Of a DNA stretch of 64,000 bases, positions 11,266-18,341 are shown in pieces; positions within the stretch are counted from its first letter, which is position 1, and every line of letters starts with the position of its first letter. Origin of the DNA: Mesorhizobium sp. M1D.F.Ca.ET.043.01.1.1. Its GTDB lineage: Bacteria > Pseudomonadota > Alphaproteobacteria > Rhizobiales > Rhizobiaceae. The stretch covers positions 992,001 through 1,056,000 of the forward strand of contig NZ_CP034444.1 in NCBI RefSeq assembly GCF_003952385.1, read 5' to 3'. The notes below the pieces were generated by a model that was not told where the DNA came from, searched no databases, and was given only the letters and a program-made list of their open reading frames with translations. A program made the position numbers and the translations under genes.

Positions 11266-11907
11266 ATGCGCAGACTTCTTCTCGTTGCCGCCACCGCGGT
11301 GGCCGCCGCTCTTGCCGCAACAGCAGGCGCGGCGCTGTCGCAAGACGCCAAGATGAGTTTCTTCGTCACCAGTGTCGGCTCCGGCAAGGGCGCCGATCTC
11401 GGCGGCCTGAAGGGTGCTGACGCGCATTGCGCCTCGCTGGCGGAGGCGGCCGGCGTCACCGGCAAGACCTGGCACGCCTATCTTTCCACCAGCGCCGAGG
11501 ATGCGCGCGACCGCATCGGCAAGGGTCCCTGGTTCAACGCCAAAGGCGAGAAGATCGCCGACGATGTCGCCGCGCTGCACGGCGACGCCAACGGCATCAC
11601 CAAGCAGACGGCGCTCAACGAGAAAGGCGAAGTGGTCAACGGCCGCGGCGACAAGCCCAACCGGCATGACGTGCTGACCGGCTCGAAGCCCGACGGCACG
11701 AAGATCGCCGACCAGACCTGCGGCGACTGGACGATGAGCGGCGCGGAGGGCGCCGCCATGATGGGCCATCACGACCGCACCGGGTTGGACGATTCGGCGG
11801 CGGCGAAATCATGGAACTCCTCGCATCCCTCGCGCGGCGGCTGCAGCCAGGAGGCGCTGAAAGGCACCGGCGGCGACGGCCTGTTCTACTGCTTCGCAGT
11901 CGAATGA
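11266..11907 (+). CDS. Secreted lectin-like fold protein
   Basis: The 213-residue product starts with a clear signal peptide (MRRLLLVAATAVAAALAATAGAALS, hydrophobic core residues about 4-22, cleavage probably after AALS). The mature part resembles bacterial C-type-lectin-like proteins found in periplasm or outside: TSVGSGKGADLGGLKGADAHC near the start, WHAYLST, GPWFNAKGEKIADD, TCGDWTMSG, and the end GGCSQEALKGTGGDGLFYCFA. Four cysteines could form two disulfides. Function is not known; carbohydrate or surface binding is inferred only from the fold. Its ribosome binding site is locked in a strong leader hairpin, so its expression is probably controlled at translation. Palindromic repeats flank the gene on both sides. 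Confidence 0.75.
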   Translation: MRRLLLVAATAVAAALAATAGAALSQDAKMSFFVTSVGSGKGADLGGLKGADAHCASLAEAAGVTGKTWHAYLSTSAEDARDRIGKGPWFNAKGEKIADDVAALHGDANGITKQTALNEKGEVVNGRGDKPNRHDVLTGSKPDGTKIADQTCGDWTMSGAEGAAMMGHHDRTGLDDSAAAKSWNSSHPSRGGCSQEALKGTGGDGLFYCFAVE

Positions 11908-11970
11908 GCACTCCGGATCGGTTCGTCGTCTCGCGGAACGAAGAACCGATCCATCGTTCTTGGTTTTGCT

Positions 11971-12123
11971 CGCAATTCCTGACCGGAAAACCGCTTCACA
12001 CTTTCCCGGAATTGCTTTGTTTGACGCAATTCCTGACGGAAAACCGCTTCACACTTTTCCTGGAATTGCGTTGTTTGACGCAATTCCTGACGGAAAACCG
12101 CTTCACACTTTTCCTGGAATTGC
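11971..12123 (+). repeat. Three tandem 54-bp palindromic repeats
   Basis: Units start at 11971, 12025 and 12079, each a 45-bp core plus a 9-bp linker (TTTGTTTGA). The core folds as GCAATTCC-TGAC-GGAAAA-loop-TTTTCC-T-GGAATTGC. Units 2 and 3 are identical except for no core change; unit 1 differs at a few bases. Single copies of the same core occur at 51704-51748 and 61876-61920. The 346-base gap between genes (11908-12253) holds this array and no credible gene. Confidence 0.9.
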
Positions 12124-12253
12124 TTTGGGCGAAAGCCCTCTTCACGGGTCTGTGAACGGGTTGGCGGAAGCGTGTTCCGCCGCCCTGCTTTCGCCATTTG
12201 CGGGGAGTTGCTAGGATCGGTCCGACTCCCACATCGAGCAAAGAGGAATTCCC

Positions 12254-12478
12254 ATGGCTGCCACTCCCAGCGTCGCGTTGGTCTGGTATCTGGTGATCGC
12301 CGGCCCGCAAGGCGGCATGGTGGTGCTGCCCAGCACCTTCGACACCCGCGAACAGTGCACCAATGCGATTGCCGAATATCAGAAGCAGCCGACACCGCAG
12401 GGCTGGGCCGTGCAATGCGTGCCGAGCGCCTCGCCGTTTGCCGACGAAGGCGACGCGGAGGAGCCGTCGGCGCAGTAG
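12254..12478 (+). CDS. Small hypothetical protein, 74 aa
   Basis: The product begins MAATPSVALVWYLVIAGPQGGMVVLPS and contains DTREQCTNAIAEYQ and GWAVQCVPS. It has two cysteines about 23 residues apart and an acidic C-terminus. The N-terminal hydrophobic stretch (residues 6-17) could be a weak signal or membrane segment. AGAGGAA seven bases before the ATG supports the start. I do not recognise a named family, but the Cys spacing and the short CxxAI pattern resemble many small alphaproteobacterial exported proteins. It lies alone between a repeat array and an OsmC remnant on the other strand. Confidence 0.65.
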   Translation: MAATPSVALVWYLVIAGPQGGMVVLPSTFDTREQCTNAIAEYQKQPTPQGWAVQCVPSASPFADEGDAEEPSAQ

Positions 12479-12507
12479 CGCGAGCCAGTCCCTCCTCGAA
12501 GGGGAGA

Positions 12508-12816
12508 TCAGCGCCCCGCGCTCACCGTCAACGCCGGCTTGCTGTTGATCGTCTGGAACACCACGCAGTAGCGCTCGGTGAGCTTCAGCAGCGAATCGAT
12601 GCGCTCCTGCGGCTCGTCGCTGTCGAGGCCGAATTTCAGCCGGATCTCGCGAAACCCGACCGGCGCGTCACGGGCGACGCCGGGCGTGCCGCAAAAATCG
12701 ACGTCGCCCTCGGCCTCGACGGTGGCGTTGCGGCGCTTGAACTCCAGCGCCGTCGCGACCGCCTTCAGCGTCACGCCGGCGCAGGCGACCAGATCGTGCG
12801 AAACTCGAACGTCCTT
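12508..12816 (-). pseudogene. OsmC-family protein remnant lacking its N-terminal half
   Basis: The minus-strand frame reads through the C-terminal half of an OsmC/peroxiredoxin-type protein: LVACAGVTLKAVATALEFKRRN, VGFREIRLKFGLD and LLKLTERYCVVFQTI, the last containing the conserved second cysteine. The open frame extends to 12855, but the residues before about SHDLVACAG do not look like OsmC, and the region where the first half of the family (about 40-60 residues) should lie is occupied by the divergent VOC gene and its ribosome binding site. No credible start codon or ribosome binding site was found. I read it as a truncated gene; a functional short protein is the alternative. Confidence 0.55.
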
Positions 12817-12847
12817 CGGCCGTTGTCCAACAGAAAGGAGACCCAGC

Positions 12848-13324
12848 ATGGCCAAGGTGACCTCGCATCTGTGGTTCGAAAAGGAGGCGCGGCAGGCGGT
12901 GGAGTTCTATGTCGCCACCATTCCCAATTCGGCGATCGGCCGCACCACGGACGTGGCGGCGGACAATCCGAGCGGTCCCGCCGGCAGCGTCAAGATCATC
13001 GAATTCGTGCTCGACGACCAGAATTTCATCGCGCTCGAAGCCGGTCCGCTCGACCCGTTCAACCATTCCTTCTCGATCCTGGTCGAACTCGAGAGCCAGG
13101 CCGAGATCGATCGCATCTGGAACGCCTTTCTCGACAAGGGCGGCAAGCCCGAGCAATGCGGCTGGCTGAAGGACCGCTGGGGCCTGTCGTGGCAGATCGT
13201 GCCGAAAATCCTCGGCGACATGGCCGCCCATCCCGACCGCGAGCGCGCCAGACGAGCCACGGAGGCGATGCTTGGCATGGTGAAGATCGATGTCGCGGCG
13301 CTGGAAAGGGCGTTTGGGGGATGA
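12848..13324 (+). CDS. VOC family protein (PhnB-like, 3-demethylubiquinone-methyltransferase-type domain)
   Basis: The 158-residue protein belongs to the glyoxalase/VOC fold subgroup represented by PhnB: it begins KVTSHLWFEKEARQAVEFY, continues with FVLDDQNFIALEAGP and FNHSFSILVE, and has the motif CGWLKDRWGLSWQIVP. Members are small dimeric proteins, mostly of unknown substrate. An ideal AAAGGAGA lies seven bases before the ATG at 12848; the longer in-frame extension runs through the opposite-strand OsmC remnant and is not credible. It is divergent from that remnant and followed by a multi-hairpin repeat. Confidence 0.85.
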   Translation: MAKVTSHLWFEKEARQAVEFYVATIPNSAIGRTTDVAADNPSGPAGSVKIIEFVLDDQNFIALEAGPLDPFNHSFSILVELESQAEIDRIWNAFLDKGGKPEQCGWLKDRWGLSWQIVPKILGDMAAHPDRERARRATEAMLGMVKIDVAALERAFGG

Positions 13325-13377
13325 GTGTCGTACGCGGTTTCAACGCATCATCGAAGGCGGCCGGCATATTCCAGCCT

Positions 13378-13507
13378 GGGTTCCTCGCCCCCACGACAGT
13401 GGGGCAGAGGCGGCTCGGCGTAGCCGAGAAGGGGGAGCGCCCTACGAAGGTCCCTCTCCGTCCGCTTCGCGGACACCTCTCCCCCGCTTTGCGGGGGCGA
13501 GGAACCC
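13378..13507. repeat. 130-bp element with 15-bp terminal inverted repeats and internal hairpins
   Basis: GGGTTCCTCGCCCCC (13378-13392) and its exact complement GGGGGCGAGGAACCC (13493-13507) bound the element. Internal palindromes include CCCCAC/GTGGGG, CTCGGC/GCCGAG, TCCGC/GCGGA and CCCCCGC/GCGGGGG. The rest of the 269-base gap between genes shows no coding potential. Confidence 0.8.
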
Positions 13508-13593
13508 AAGGCTTGAGACGCTTTCTGTTCCATCCCCTTTGACTTCGCCCCTTCCGGCCATACCTTTGCGGAGGTCGTTCGCGCGGAGGTCTC

Positions 13594-15096
13594 ATGCGGT
13601 CCAAGTTGAAGCTCGTCCCCCTCGTCCTCCTGGCGCTCACAGCCTTCGCGCAGCCAGCCCCGGCCGAAACACCGGAACGGCCGGCGCCAGCCGGCGGCGT
13701 CTTGTCGCTCCTGCCGCCGCCGCAGGTGACCGAGCATTCGATCACGCTTGGCGAGCGCAAGCTCGACTACCAGGCCAAGGCCGGCACACTGTCGCTTCTG
13801 TCCGGCAAGGGCGAGGTCACGGCGGAAATCTTCTACGTCGCCTACACGCAGCAATCGCCCGCCCCGGCGAAGGAGCGTCCGATCACCTTCGTCTTCAACG
13901 GCGGGCCGGGCGCGGCGTCGGCCTATCTGCATCTTGGCGCGCTCGGCCCGCGCATCGTCGCCACCGCGGCCGACGGCGAATTCCTGCCATCGCCGCAGAA
14001 GCTTATCGACAATCCGGACAGTTGGCTCGACATGACCGACCTCGTCTTCGTCGATCCGGTCGGAACCGGCTACAGCCGCGAGGCGCCGGACCAGGACACG
14101 AAGGCGTTCTGGGGCGTCGACCAGGACGCCAGTTCGGTCGGCGCCTTCATCCGCCTCTATCTGGCACAGAACGGCCGCACAGCTTCGCCGCTCTTCCTCG
14201 CCGGCGAAAGCTATGGCGGCTTCCGTGCCGCGCTGCTCGCCAGGACGCTGCAGGACGACGTGGGCCTCAGCCCCAGCGGCATCGTCCTGATCTCGCCGGC
14301 GCTGGAGTTCATGCTGGTGCGGCCGGACCAGTTCGACCAATTGCATTGGGCGCTAGAACTGCCCTCGCTGGCGGCAGTGCGACTTCGCGCCGACGGCGTC
14401 AGCGGCGAAGCGTTGCGCGACAGGCTGGCCGAGGTCGAGCACTATGCGCTTGGCGACTATCTGACGGCGTTGGCGAGCGGGCTGGAGCAAGGCGGAAAGC
14501 TGGCCAGCGGGCGGGTGGCGGAAATCACCGGCCTGCCGCTCGATCTCGTCGAGCGCAATTTCGCCCGCGTCCGGACCGGCCTGTTCGCGCGCGAATTCCA
14601 GCGCGCCAAGGGCAAGGTGCTCAGCCCTTACGACGCCATGGTCGCGACCAGCGACATCGCGCCGGAAAGCGCCCAAATCGCCGGCCCCGATCCGGTGCTC
14701 GACCGCAGCGTGCCGGTGCTGACCTCGGCCTTCGTCGCCTATGCGCGCGATGAACTGAACTACCGCACCGATGTCAGCTACCGTTTGCTCAACGGCGAGG
14801 TCAGCCACAATTGGGACTACGGCACCTCTGGCCAGGGTTATGCCGGGGTGATGAACGATCTGCAGCGGGCGCGCTCGCTCAATCCGTCGCTCGGCGTCGT
14901 CATCGTCAACGGCTACACCGATCTCGTCACGCCCTATCTCGCCTCGCGCTATCTGGTGAACCAGCTTCCCACGCTCGCCGACGCCAAGCCGATCCGTCTC
15001 GATGTCGTCGAGGGTGGCCACATGATGTATCTCAGGCCGGACGGCAGGCGCGCACTGAAGGAAGCGGCGTCCGAACTCTACCAGGCGACGCAGTAA
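13594..15096 (+). CDS. Exported serine carboxypeptidase-like protein (peptidase family S10)
   Basis: The 500-residue product has a signal peptide (hydrophobic residues about 7-20, ending AQPAPAE). The S10 family blocks are visible: the oxyanion-region FNGGPGAASAYLHLGALGPR, LVFVDPVGTGYSR, the nucleophile in GESYGG (Ser about residue 205), the Asp in NGYTDLVTP (about 442) and the His in GGHMMY (about 475). All three catalytic residues are present. S10 enzymes remove C-terminal residues from peptides, usually at acidic pH; bacterial members are common in soil bacteria and act in the periplasm or outside. It begins just after a palindromic element and stands alone. Confidence 0.88.
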   Translation: MRSKLKLVPLVLLALTAFAQPAPAETPERPAPAGGVLSLLPPPQVTEHSITLGERKLDYQAKAGTLSLLSGKGEVTAEIFYVAYTQQSPAPAKERPITFVFNGGPGAASAYLHLGALGPRIVATAADGEFLPSPQKLIDNPDSWLDMTDLVFVDPVGTGYSREAPDQDTKAFWGVDQDASSVGAFIRLYLAQNGRTASPLFLAGESYGGFRAALLARTLQDDVGLSPSGIVLISPALEFMLVRPDQFDQLHWALELPSLAAVRLRADGVSGEALRDRLAEVEHYALGDYLTALASGLEQGGKLASGRVAEITGLPLDLVERNFARVRTGLFAREFQRAKGKVLSPYDAMVATSDIAPESAQIAGPDPVLDRSVPVLTSAFVAYARDELNYRTDVSYRLLNGEVSHNWDYGTSGQGYAGVMNDLQRARSLNPSLGVVIVNGYTDLVTPYLASRYLVNQLPTLADAKPIRLDVVEGGHMMYLRPDGRRALKEAASELYQATQ

Positions 15097-15117
15097 GGTG
15101 GTGGCACGCGCTCGAGG

Positions 15118-15549
15118 TCACGAACCGGTTCCACCGCCGGCCGTTGGCGGACGCCGCCCGGAGAGGGCTTCAACCGCGTCTTCGATGCCGACAACCTGCC
15201 GCTCGACGTCCTCCAGATACAGCCGCCCGGCCACAATCTGATCGTCGATGATTTCGAACAGCGTGACACCGCGCACCTCGAAGGGTTGCCCGTCGGAGCG
15301 AGTACCCGACCAATGCCATTCGACCCAGGTCGTGTCACCGTCCCGGACCGAGCGCGTGACCGCCGCGTGGAAATCAGGAATTCCCGCGAACATGGCCTGC
15401 CAGTTGGCGCGCATCTGGTCGCGCCCGACGAAGGCTCTGCCCGGGTGCGCCGGCTGGACGCTGCGATAGTTCTCGTGGATGAGAGCGGTGAAAGCGTCGA
15501 GATGATGCGCGTTCATCGCGCTCACCAGTCGATCGATCACGTCAGTCAT
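15118..15549 (-). CDS. SnoaL-like / NTF2-fold polyketide cyclase-like protein
   Basis: The 143-residue protein has the NTF2-like pattern MNAHHLDAFTALIHENYRSV, FVGRDQMRANWQAMFAGIPDF, TWVEWHWSGTRSDGQPF and GVTLFEIIDDQIVAGRLY. Family members range from cyclases to stress proteins, so the substrate is unknown. The start at 15549 is preceded by GGGAG seven bases away; an in-frame upstream codon at 15588 adds 13 unlike residues. It is convergent with the S10 peptidase, with only 21 bases between the two stops. Confidence 0.82.
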   Translation of the reverse strand: MTDVIDRLVSAMNAHHLDAFTALIHENYRSVQPAHPGRAFVGRDQMRANWQAMFAGIPDFHAAVTRSVRDGDTTWVEWHWSGTRSDGQPFEVRGVTLFEIIDDQIVAGRLYLEDVERQVVGIEDAVEALSGRRPPTAGGGTGS

Positions 15550-15795
15550 CGAAGCTCCCGGACTTATGCAACGCACGCACTGGCGCACGCCCTGATATGA
15601 GCCACGCCGATGAATCCGCGAGCCTCAAAATTACTGGATTGGGCTTTGGCCGTCCAGCATTGCAGGCCCGAACACGCTCGCCTGCTCCTGCCCCAACGCA
15701 AGGGTGGAGCTGGTGCAGAGGCGCGCCGGCTGCGCCATGGGATGGTAGCTGCTGCTGACAGCAGGGTGTCAGGGCGGCAAGCGTAGTCTGGTAAC

Positions 15796-16713
15796 ATGAC
15801 GGATTCTCTCGACAGGCCCGACACGCTCAGGCACGCCGCGGCCAGCATCGCGGCCGAACGCACGCTCGGCATCGCGCTGGTCTCTGCGTCGGCGGTCGCC
15901 TTCGCGCTCACGGGCGTGCTGACCAAGTCGATCCATGCCGATCCGCTGACCATCACCTGCTGGCGCGGCTTCTTCGGCTCGATCCTGATCACCTTTTATG
16001 TGCTTTGGCGCAGGCGGCGTTCGGGCGGGCGCGAGAGTCTCACGCTGGGCTGGCGCGGCTGGCTGCTGGCCGTCGAAGGTGCGGCCGCCAGCATTGCCTT
16101 CATCTCGGCCTTCAAATTCACCTATGTCGCCAATGTCGCGGTGATCTACGCGACCTCGCCCTTCATCGCGGCGCTGCTCGCCTTGCTGCTGGTGCGGGAG
16201 AAATTCCGGCTGCAGACGATGCTGGCGGCGGCCATATCGCTTTTGGGCGTCGCCATCATGGTGGGCGGCGGCCTCGGCAGCGGCCACCTGTTCGGCGACG
16301 GGCTGGCGCTTTTGATGACGGCCGGCAGCGCGCTCTACATGATCATGGTGCGCGCCTTCCGCGATTCGCCCGTCGTCTGGGCCGGCGCAGTGTCGGCCTT
16401 CCTGCTCTTCGTGCTCGGCTGGTTCGTCACCGACCCGCTGGCCGTCTCTGCCCGCGACGTGGTGCTGCTTGCCAGCTTCGGCTGCTCCTTCGCGCTGGCC
16501 TCGATCCTGTGGACAGAGGGCTCGCGGCTGATCCCTGCCGCCGAATCCGGCCTGCTGGGCTCGGCCGAGGTGCCGTTCGCCATCCTGTTTGCCTTGCTGT
16601 TCCTCGGCGAAATCCCGCCCATCGCCAGCATCGTCGGCGGCGCCATCGTGCTTGGCGCGGTGTTCGCGCATGCCGGGCGCGACTGGATGAAGGCGAAATC
16701 GGCGCGTTCGTAA
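15796..16713 (+). CDS. DMT superfamily transporter (EamA family)
   Basis: The 305-residue protein has ten predicted membrane helices in two five-helix EamA repeats (from about residues 24 and 168). The first repeat shows ALTGVLTKSIHADPLTITCWRGFF and YVANVAVIYATSPFIAALLALLL; the second ends with SGLLGSAEVPFAILFALLFLGE. Such inner-membrane carriers usually export amino acids or other small metabolites; the substrate cannot be predicted. The gene stands alone and is followed by a candidate small RNA and a terminator. Confidence 0.88.
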   Translation: MTDSLDRPDTLRHAAASIAAERTLGIALVSASAVAFALTGVLTKSIHADPLTITCWRGFFGSILITFYVLWRRRRSGGRESLTLGWRGWLLAVEGAAASIAFISAFKFTYVANVAVIYATSPFIAALLALLLVREKFRLQTMLAAAISLLGVAIMVGGGLGSGHLFGDGLALLMTAGSALYMIMVRAFRDSPVVWAGAVSAFLLFVLGWFVTDPLAVSARDVVLLASFGCSFALASILWTEGSRLIPAAESGLLGSAEVPFAILFALLFLGEIPPIASIVGGAIVLGAVFAHAGRDWMKAKSARS

Positions 16714-16730
16714 ATTATTTTCGCGGTCAC

Positions 16731-16755
16731 GGAACCATCATCCGACTCATGCATT
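16731..16755 (+). promoter_or_regulatory. Candidate EcfG/RpoE2-type promoter
   Basis: GGAAC (16731-16735) is separated by 18 bases from TT (16754-16755), which fits the GGAAC-N18/19-TT consensus described for the general-stress sigma factor RpoE2 of Sinorhizobium. The predicted start falls at about 16761, exactly at the first base of the hairpin described below. Confidence 0.5.
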
Positions 16756-16760
16756 GTTAG

Positions 16761-16845
16761 GTCGACGGGTCACCCCCAAGTCCCCCCAAACCCCTCGACC
16801 CGTCCGACTAGAAGCCGACCCGCAAAAAGGTCGGCTTTTTCTTTT
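16761..16845 (+). ncRNA. Candidate stress-regulated small RNA with C-rich loop
   Basis: The stretch folds as two hairpins. The first pairs GTCG-ACGGGTC (16761-16771) with GACCCGT-CGAC (16797-16808, one bulged C) and exposes a 25-base loop with runs of five, six and four C. The second is a perfect intrinsic terminator (16812-16845). A stress-type promoter motif lies at the right distance upstream. C-rich loops can bind G-rich ribosome binding sites, as in the alphaproteobacterial anti-Shine-Dalgarno sRNAs. No open frame fits. This is a prediction from structure only; I cannot name a known family. Confidence 0.6.
16812..16845 (+). terminator. Rho-independent terminator
   Basis: A perfect 9-bp stem AAGCCGACC (16812-16820) / GGTCGGCTT (16829-16837) with loop CGCAAAAA is followed by TTTCTTTT. 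It ends the candidate sRNA and also lies three bases from the stop of the convergent LysR gene. Confidence 0.9.
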
Positions 16846-16847
16846 CT

Positions 16848-17696
16848 TCAGGACGCAAGGCCGCTGCCGAGAAGCTCGGCCAGATCCCGCACCGGCCGGC
16901 CTGCCTCGCGGCTGAGCCGGATAGCAAAATCGGCGAGCGGCAAGGGTGGGAGGTCGAGGTCGGGAGACGCCTCCAGAATACCGGAATGCGCGAAGCGCCA
17001 CGTGCGCGGCGTCAGCGCGATGCCGGCATTGACCGCCGCGCGCAGGCCGGCAAGGCTGGCACTGCCGGCGGCGATGCGATAGTGGCGGCCGGCGGCGTCG
17101 AGCGCATCGAGCGCAGCCTCCCTGAAGCCGCAATAGGGGTCGAGCAGCGCCAGCGGCACCGCTTCCTGCCGCGTCGCCAGCCCTTTTTCCGAGGAGAGCC
17201 ACAGCATTGGCTCGCTGATCAGCGCGACTTCATCGGGTGATGGCGCGTGGCGCATGGTGATCGCAAGGTCGATCTGGCCTGCCTGCAGCGCCGATCCGAG
17301 CTCCAGCGAGCGGCCGACGCGCAGCTCGATCCTGACGCGCGGATGGCTGGCGGCGAAGGCCCTGAGCAGCTCCGGCAGGCCATGATCGGCAAAGTCCTGC
17401 GTGGTGCCGATGGCGATGCGACCGCCGGCCCGCGCGCCTTTCAGCGCCAGCCAGGCTTCGGTGTGGACGGCAAGGATGCGCCTGGCATGGCCGACAAGGT
17501 CCTCGCCGGCCGGCGTCAGGCCGCGCCCCCTGCCCTGGGGGCTGAGCAACGGCTCGCCGACGATCTCCTCCAGCCGCTGCATCTGCGCGGTGATCGCCGA
17601 TGGCGATCGACCGACAGCGGAAGCCGCCTTGGCGAGCGAGCCGCCCTCGACAAAGGCAAGGAAGGTCTTGAGCAGATCGGGATCGAGTGTTTCCAT
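16848..17696 (-). CDS. LysR family transcriptional regulator
   Basis: The 282-residue protein has the LysR N-terminal winged helix (LLKTFLAFVEGGSLAKAASAVGRSPSAITAQMQRLEE, residues about 8-44) and a periplasmic-binding-like effector domain from about residue 90 (RIAIGTTQDFADHGLPELLRAF). It is divergent from the tautomerase-family gene at 17810, so that gene is its probable target. A palindromic T-N11-A site lies three bases before its start codon, suggesting autoregulation. The effector is unknown. Confidence 0.9.
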   Translation of the reverse strand: METLDPDLLKTFLAFVEGGSLAKAASAVGRSPSAITAQMQRLEEIVGEPLLSPQGRGRGLTPAGEDLVGHARRILAVHTEAWLALKGARAGGRIAIGTTQDFADHGLPELLRAFAASHPRVRIELRVGRSLELGSALQAGQIDLAITMRHAPSPDEVALISEPMLWLSSEKGLATRQEAVPLALLDPYCGFREAALDALDAAGRHYRIAAGSASLAGLRAAVNAGIALTPRTWRFAHSGILEASPDLDLPPLPLADFAIRLSREAGRPVRDLAELLGSGLAS

Positions 17697-17698
17697 AG

Positions 17699-17713
17699 TT
17701 CGACAATATCGAA
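17699..17713. promoter_or_regulatory. LysR-type operator (T-N11-A palindrome)
   Basis: TTCGA-CAATA-TCGAA is a perfect 5-5-5 palindrome of the T-N11-A type bound by LysR proteins. It lies immediately upstream of the LysR start in the 113-base region shared with the divergent tautomerase gene. Confidence 0.6.
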
Positions 17714-17809
17714 GCGTTTATCAAAAACAATTCGATTTTTTTGATTCAATGATGATGACATGATCCTTCCATCGACGGCGCGACGCCGCCGAACCCGAAG
17801 GAGAAAAAA

Positions 17810-18217
17810 ATGCCGATCATCAATATCAGCGTCACCGGCAAGCCGGATGCAAAGCTTTCCGCCGCAATCGCGAAAGACGTGACCGAGATCACGGCCACGC
17901 ATTTGCGCAAGGACCCCACCATCACCGCGGTCGCGGTCAGCTATATCGACCCGCAGCACTGGTTCGCCGGCGGCAAGTCGCTCGCCGAGCATGGGGCGAG
18001 CACCTTCTGGCTCGATATCAAGGTGGTGGACGGCACCAACACCAAGCTCGAGCTCGAAGCCTATCTCAAGGCGATCTTCGACGCCTTCGGCCGCCTGCTC
18101 GACGGCGTGCACGAGGAAAGCTATGCGCTGGTGCATGAGGTGCCGGCGGCGGCCTACGGCTTTGGCGGCAAGTCGCAGGAATTCCGGTTCATCAGCGGGC
18201 GGTTGAAGGCGGCCTAG
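17810..18217 (+). CDS. Tautomerase family protein (4-oxalocrotonate tautomerase-like)
   Basis: The 135-residue protein keeps the catalytic Pro directly after the initiator Met (MPIINISVTGKPD), the hallmark of the tautomerase superfamily. Later blocks are AVAVSYIDPQHWFAGGKSL and STFWLDIKVVDGTN. It is longer than the 62-residue 4-OT subunit and resembles the single-chain tautomerases of about 130 residues, so it may be a fused or extended form. AAGGAG precedes the ATG. It is paired with the divergent LysR gene, which probably controls it; the substrate is unknown. Confidence 0.82.
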   Translation: MPIINISVTGKPDAKLSAAIAKDVTEITATHLRKDPTITAVAVSYIDPQHWFAGGKSLAEHGASTFWLDIKVVDGTNTKLELEAYLKAIFDAFGRLLDGVHEESYALVHEVPAAAYGFGGKSQEFRFISGRLKAA

Positions 18218-18341
18218 CCCCGGCGCCCACTTCTCCCGCAAGGGGGAAGGAGAGCGCATTGACCTTCCCTCCACTTCCGCTACCCTCTGCCACCGAAGCG
18301 GCCGCCAAGAGCCGCGCCCTGGAGGACGTTGGGAGAGCGGC

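Noticed and set aside
11971..12123. CRISPR-like array
   Set aside because: Only three units, 9-bp linkers instead of unique spacers, and the units are palindromic; no cas genes are present.
11960..12214. Open frame with repeated peptide IPDGKPLHTFPGIALFDA
   Set aside because: Its repeats follow from the 54-bp (18-codon) DNA repeat; all strands and frames show the same periodicity, so it is not evidence of a protein.
15550..15795. Possible small gene or repeat upstream of the DMT transporter
   Set aside because: No frame has a ribosome binding site and codon pattern together, and no palindrome stands out.
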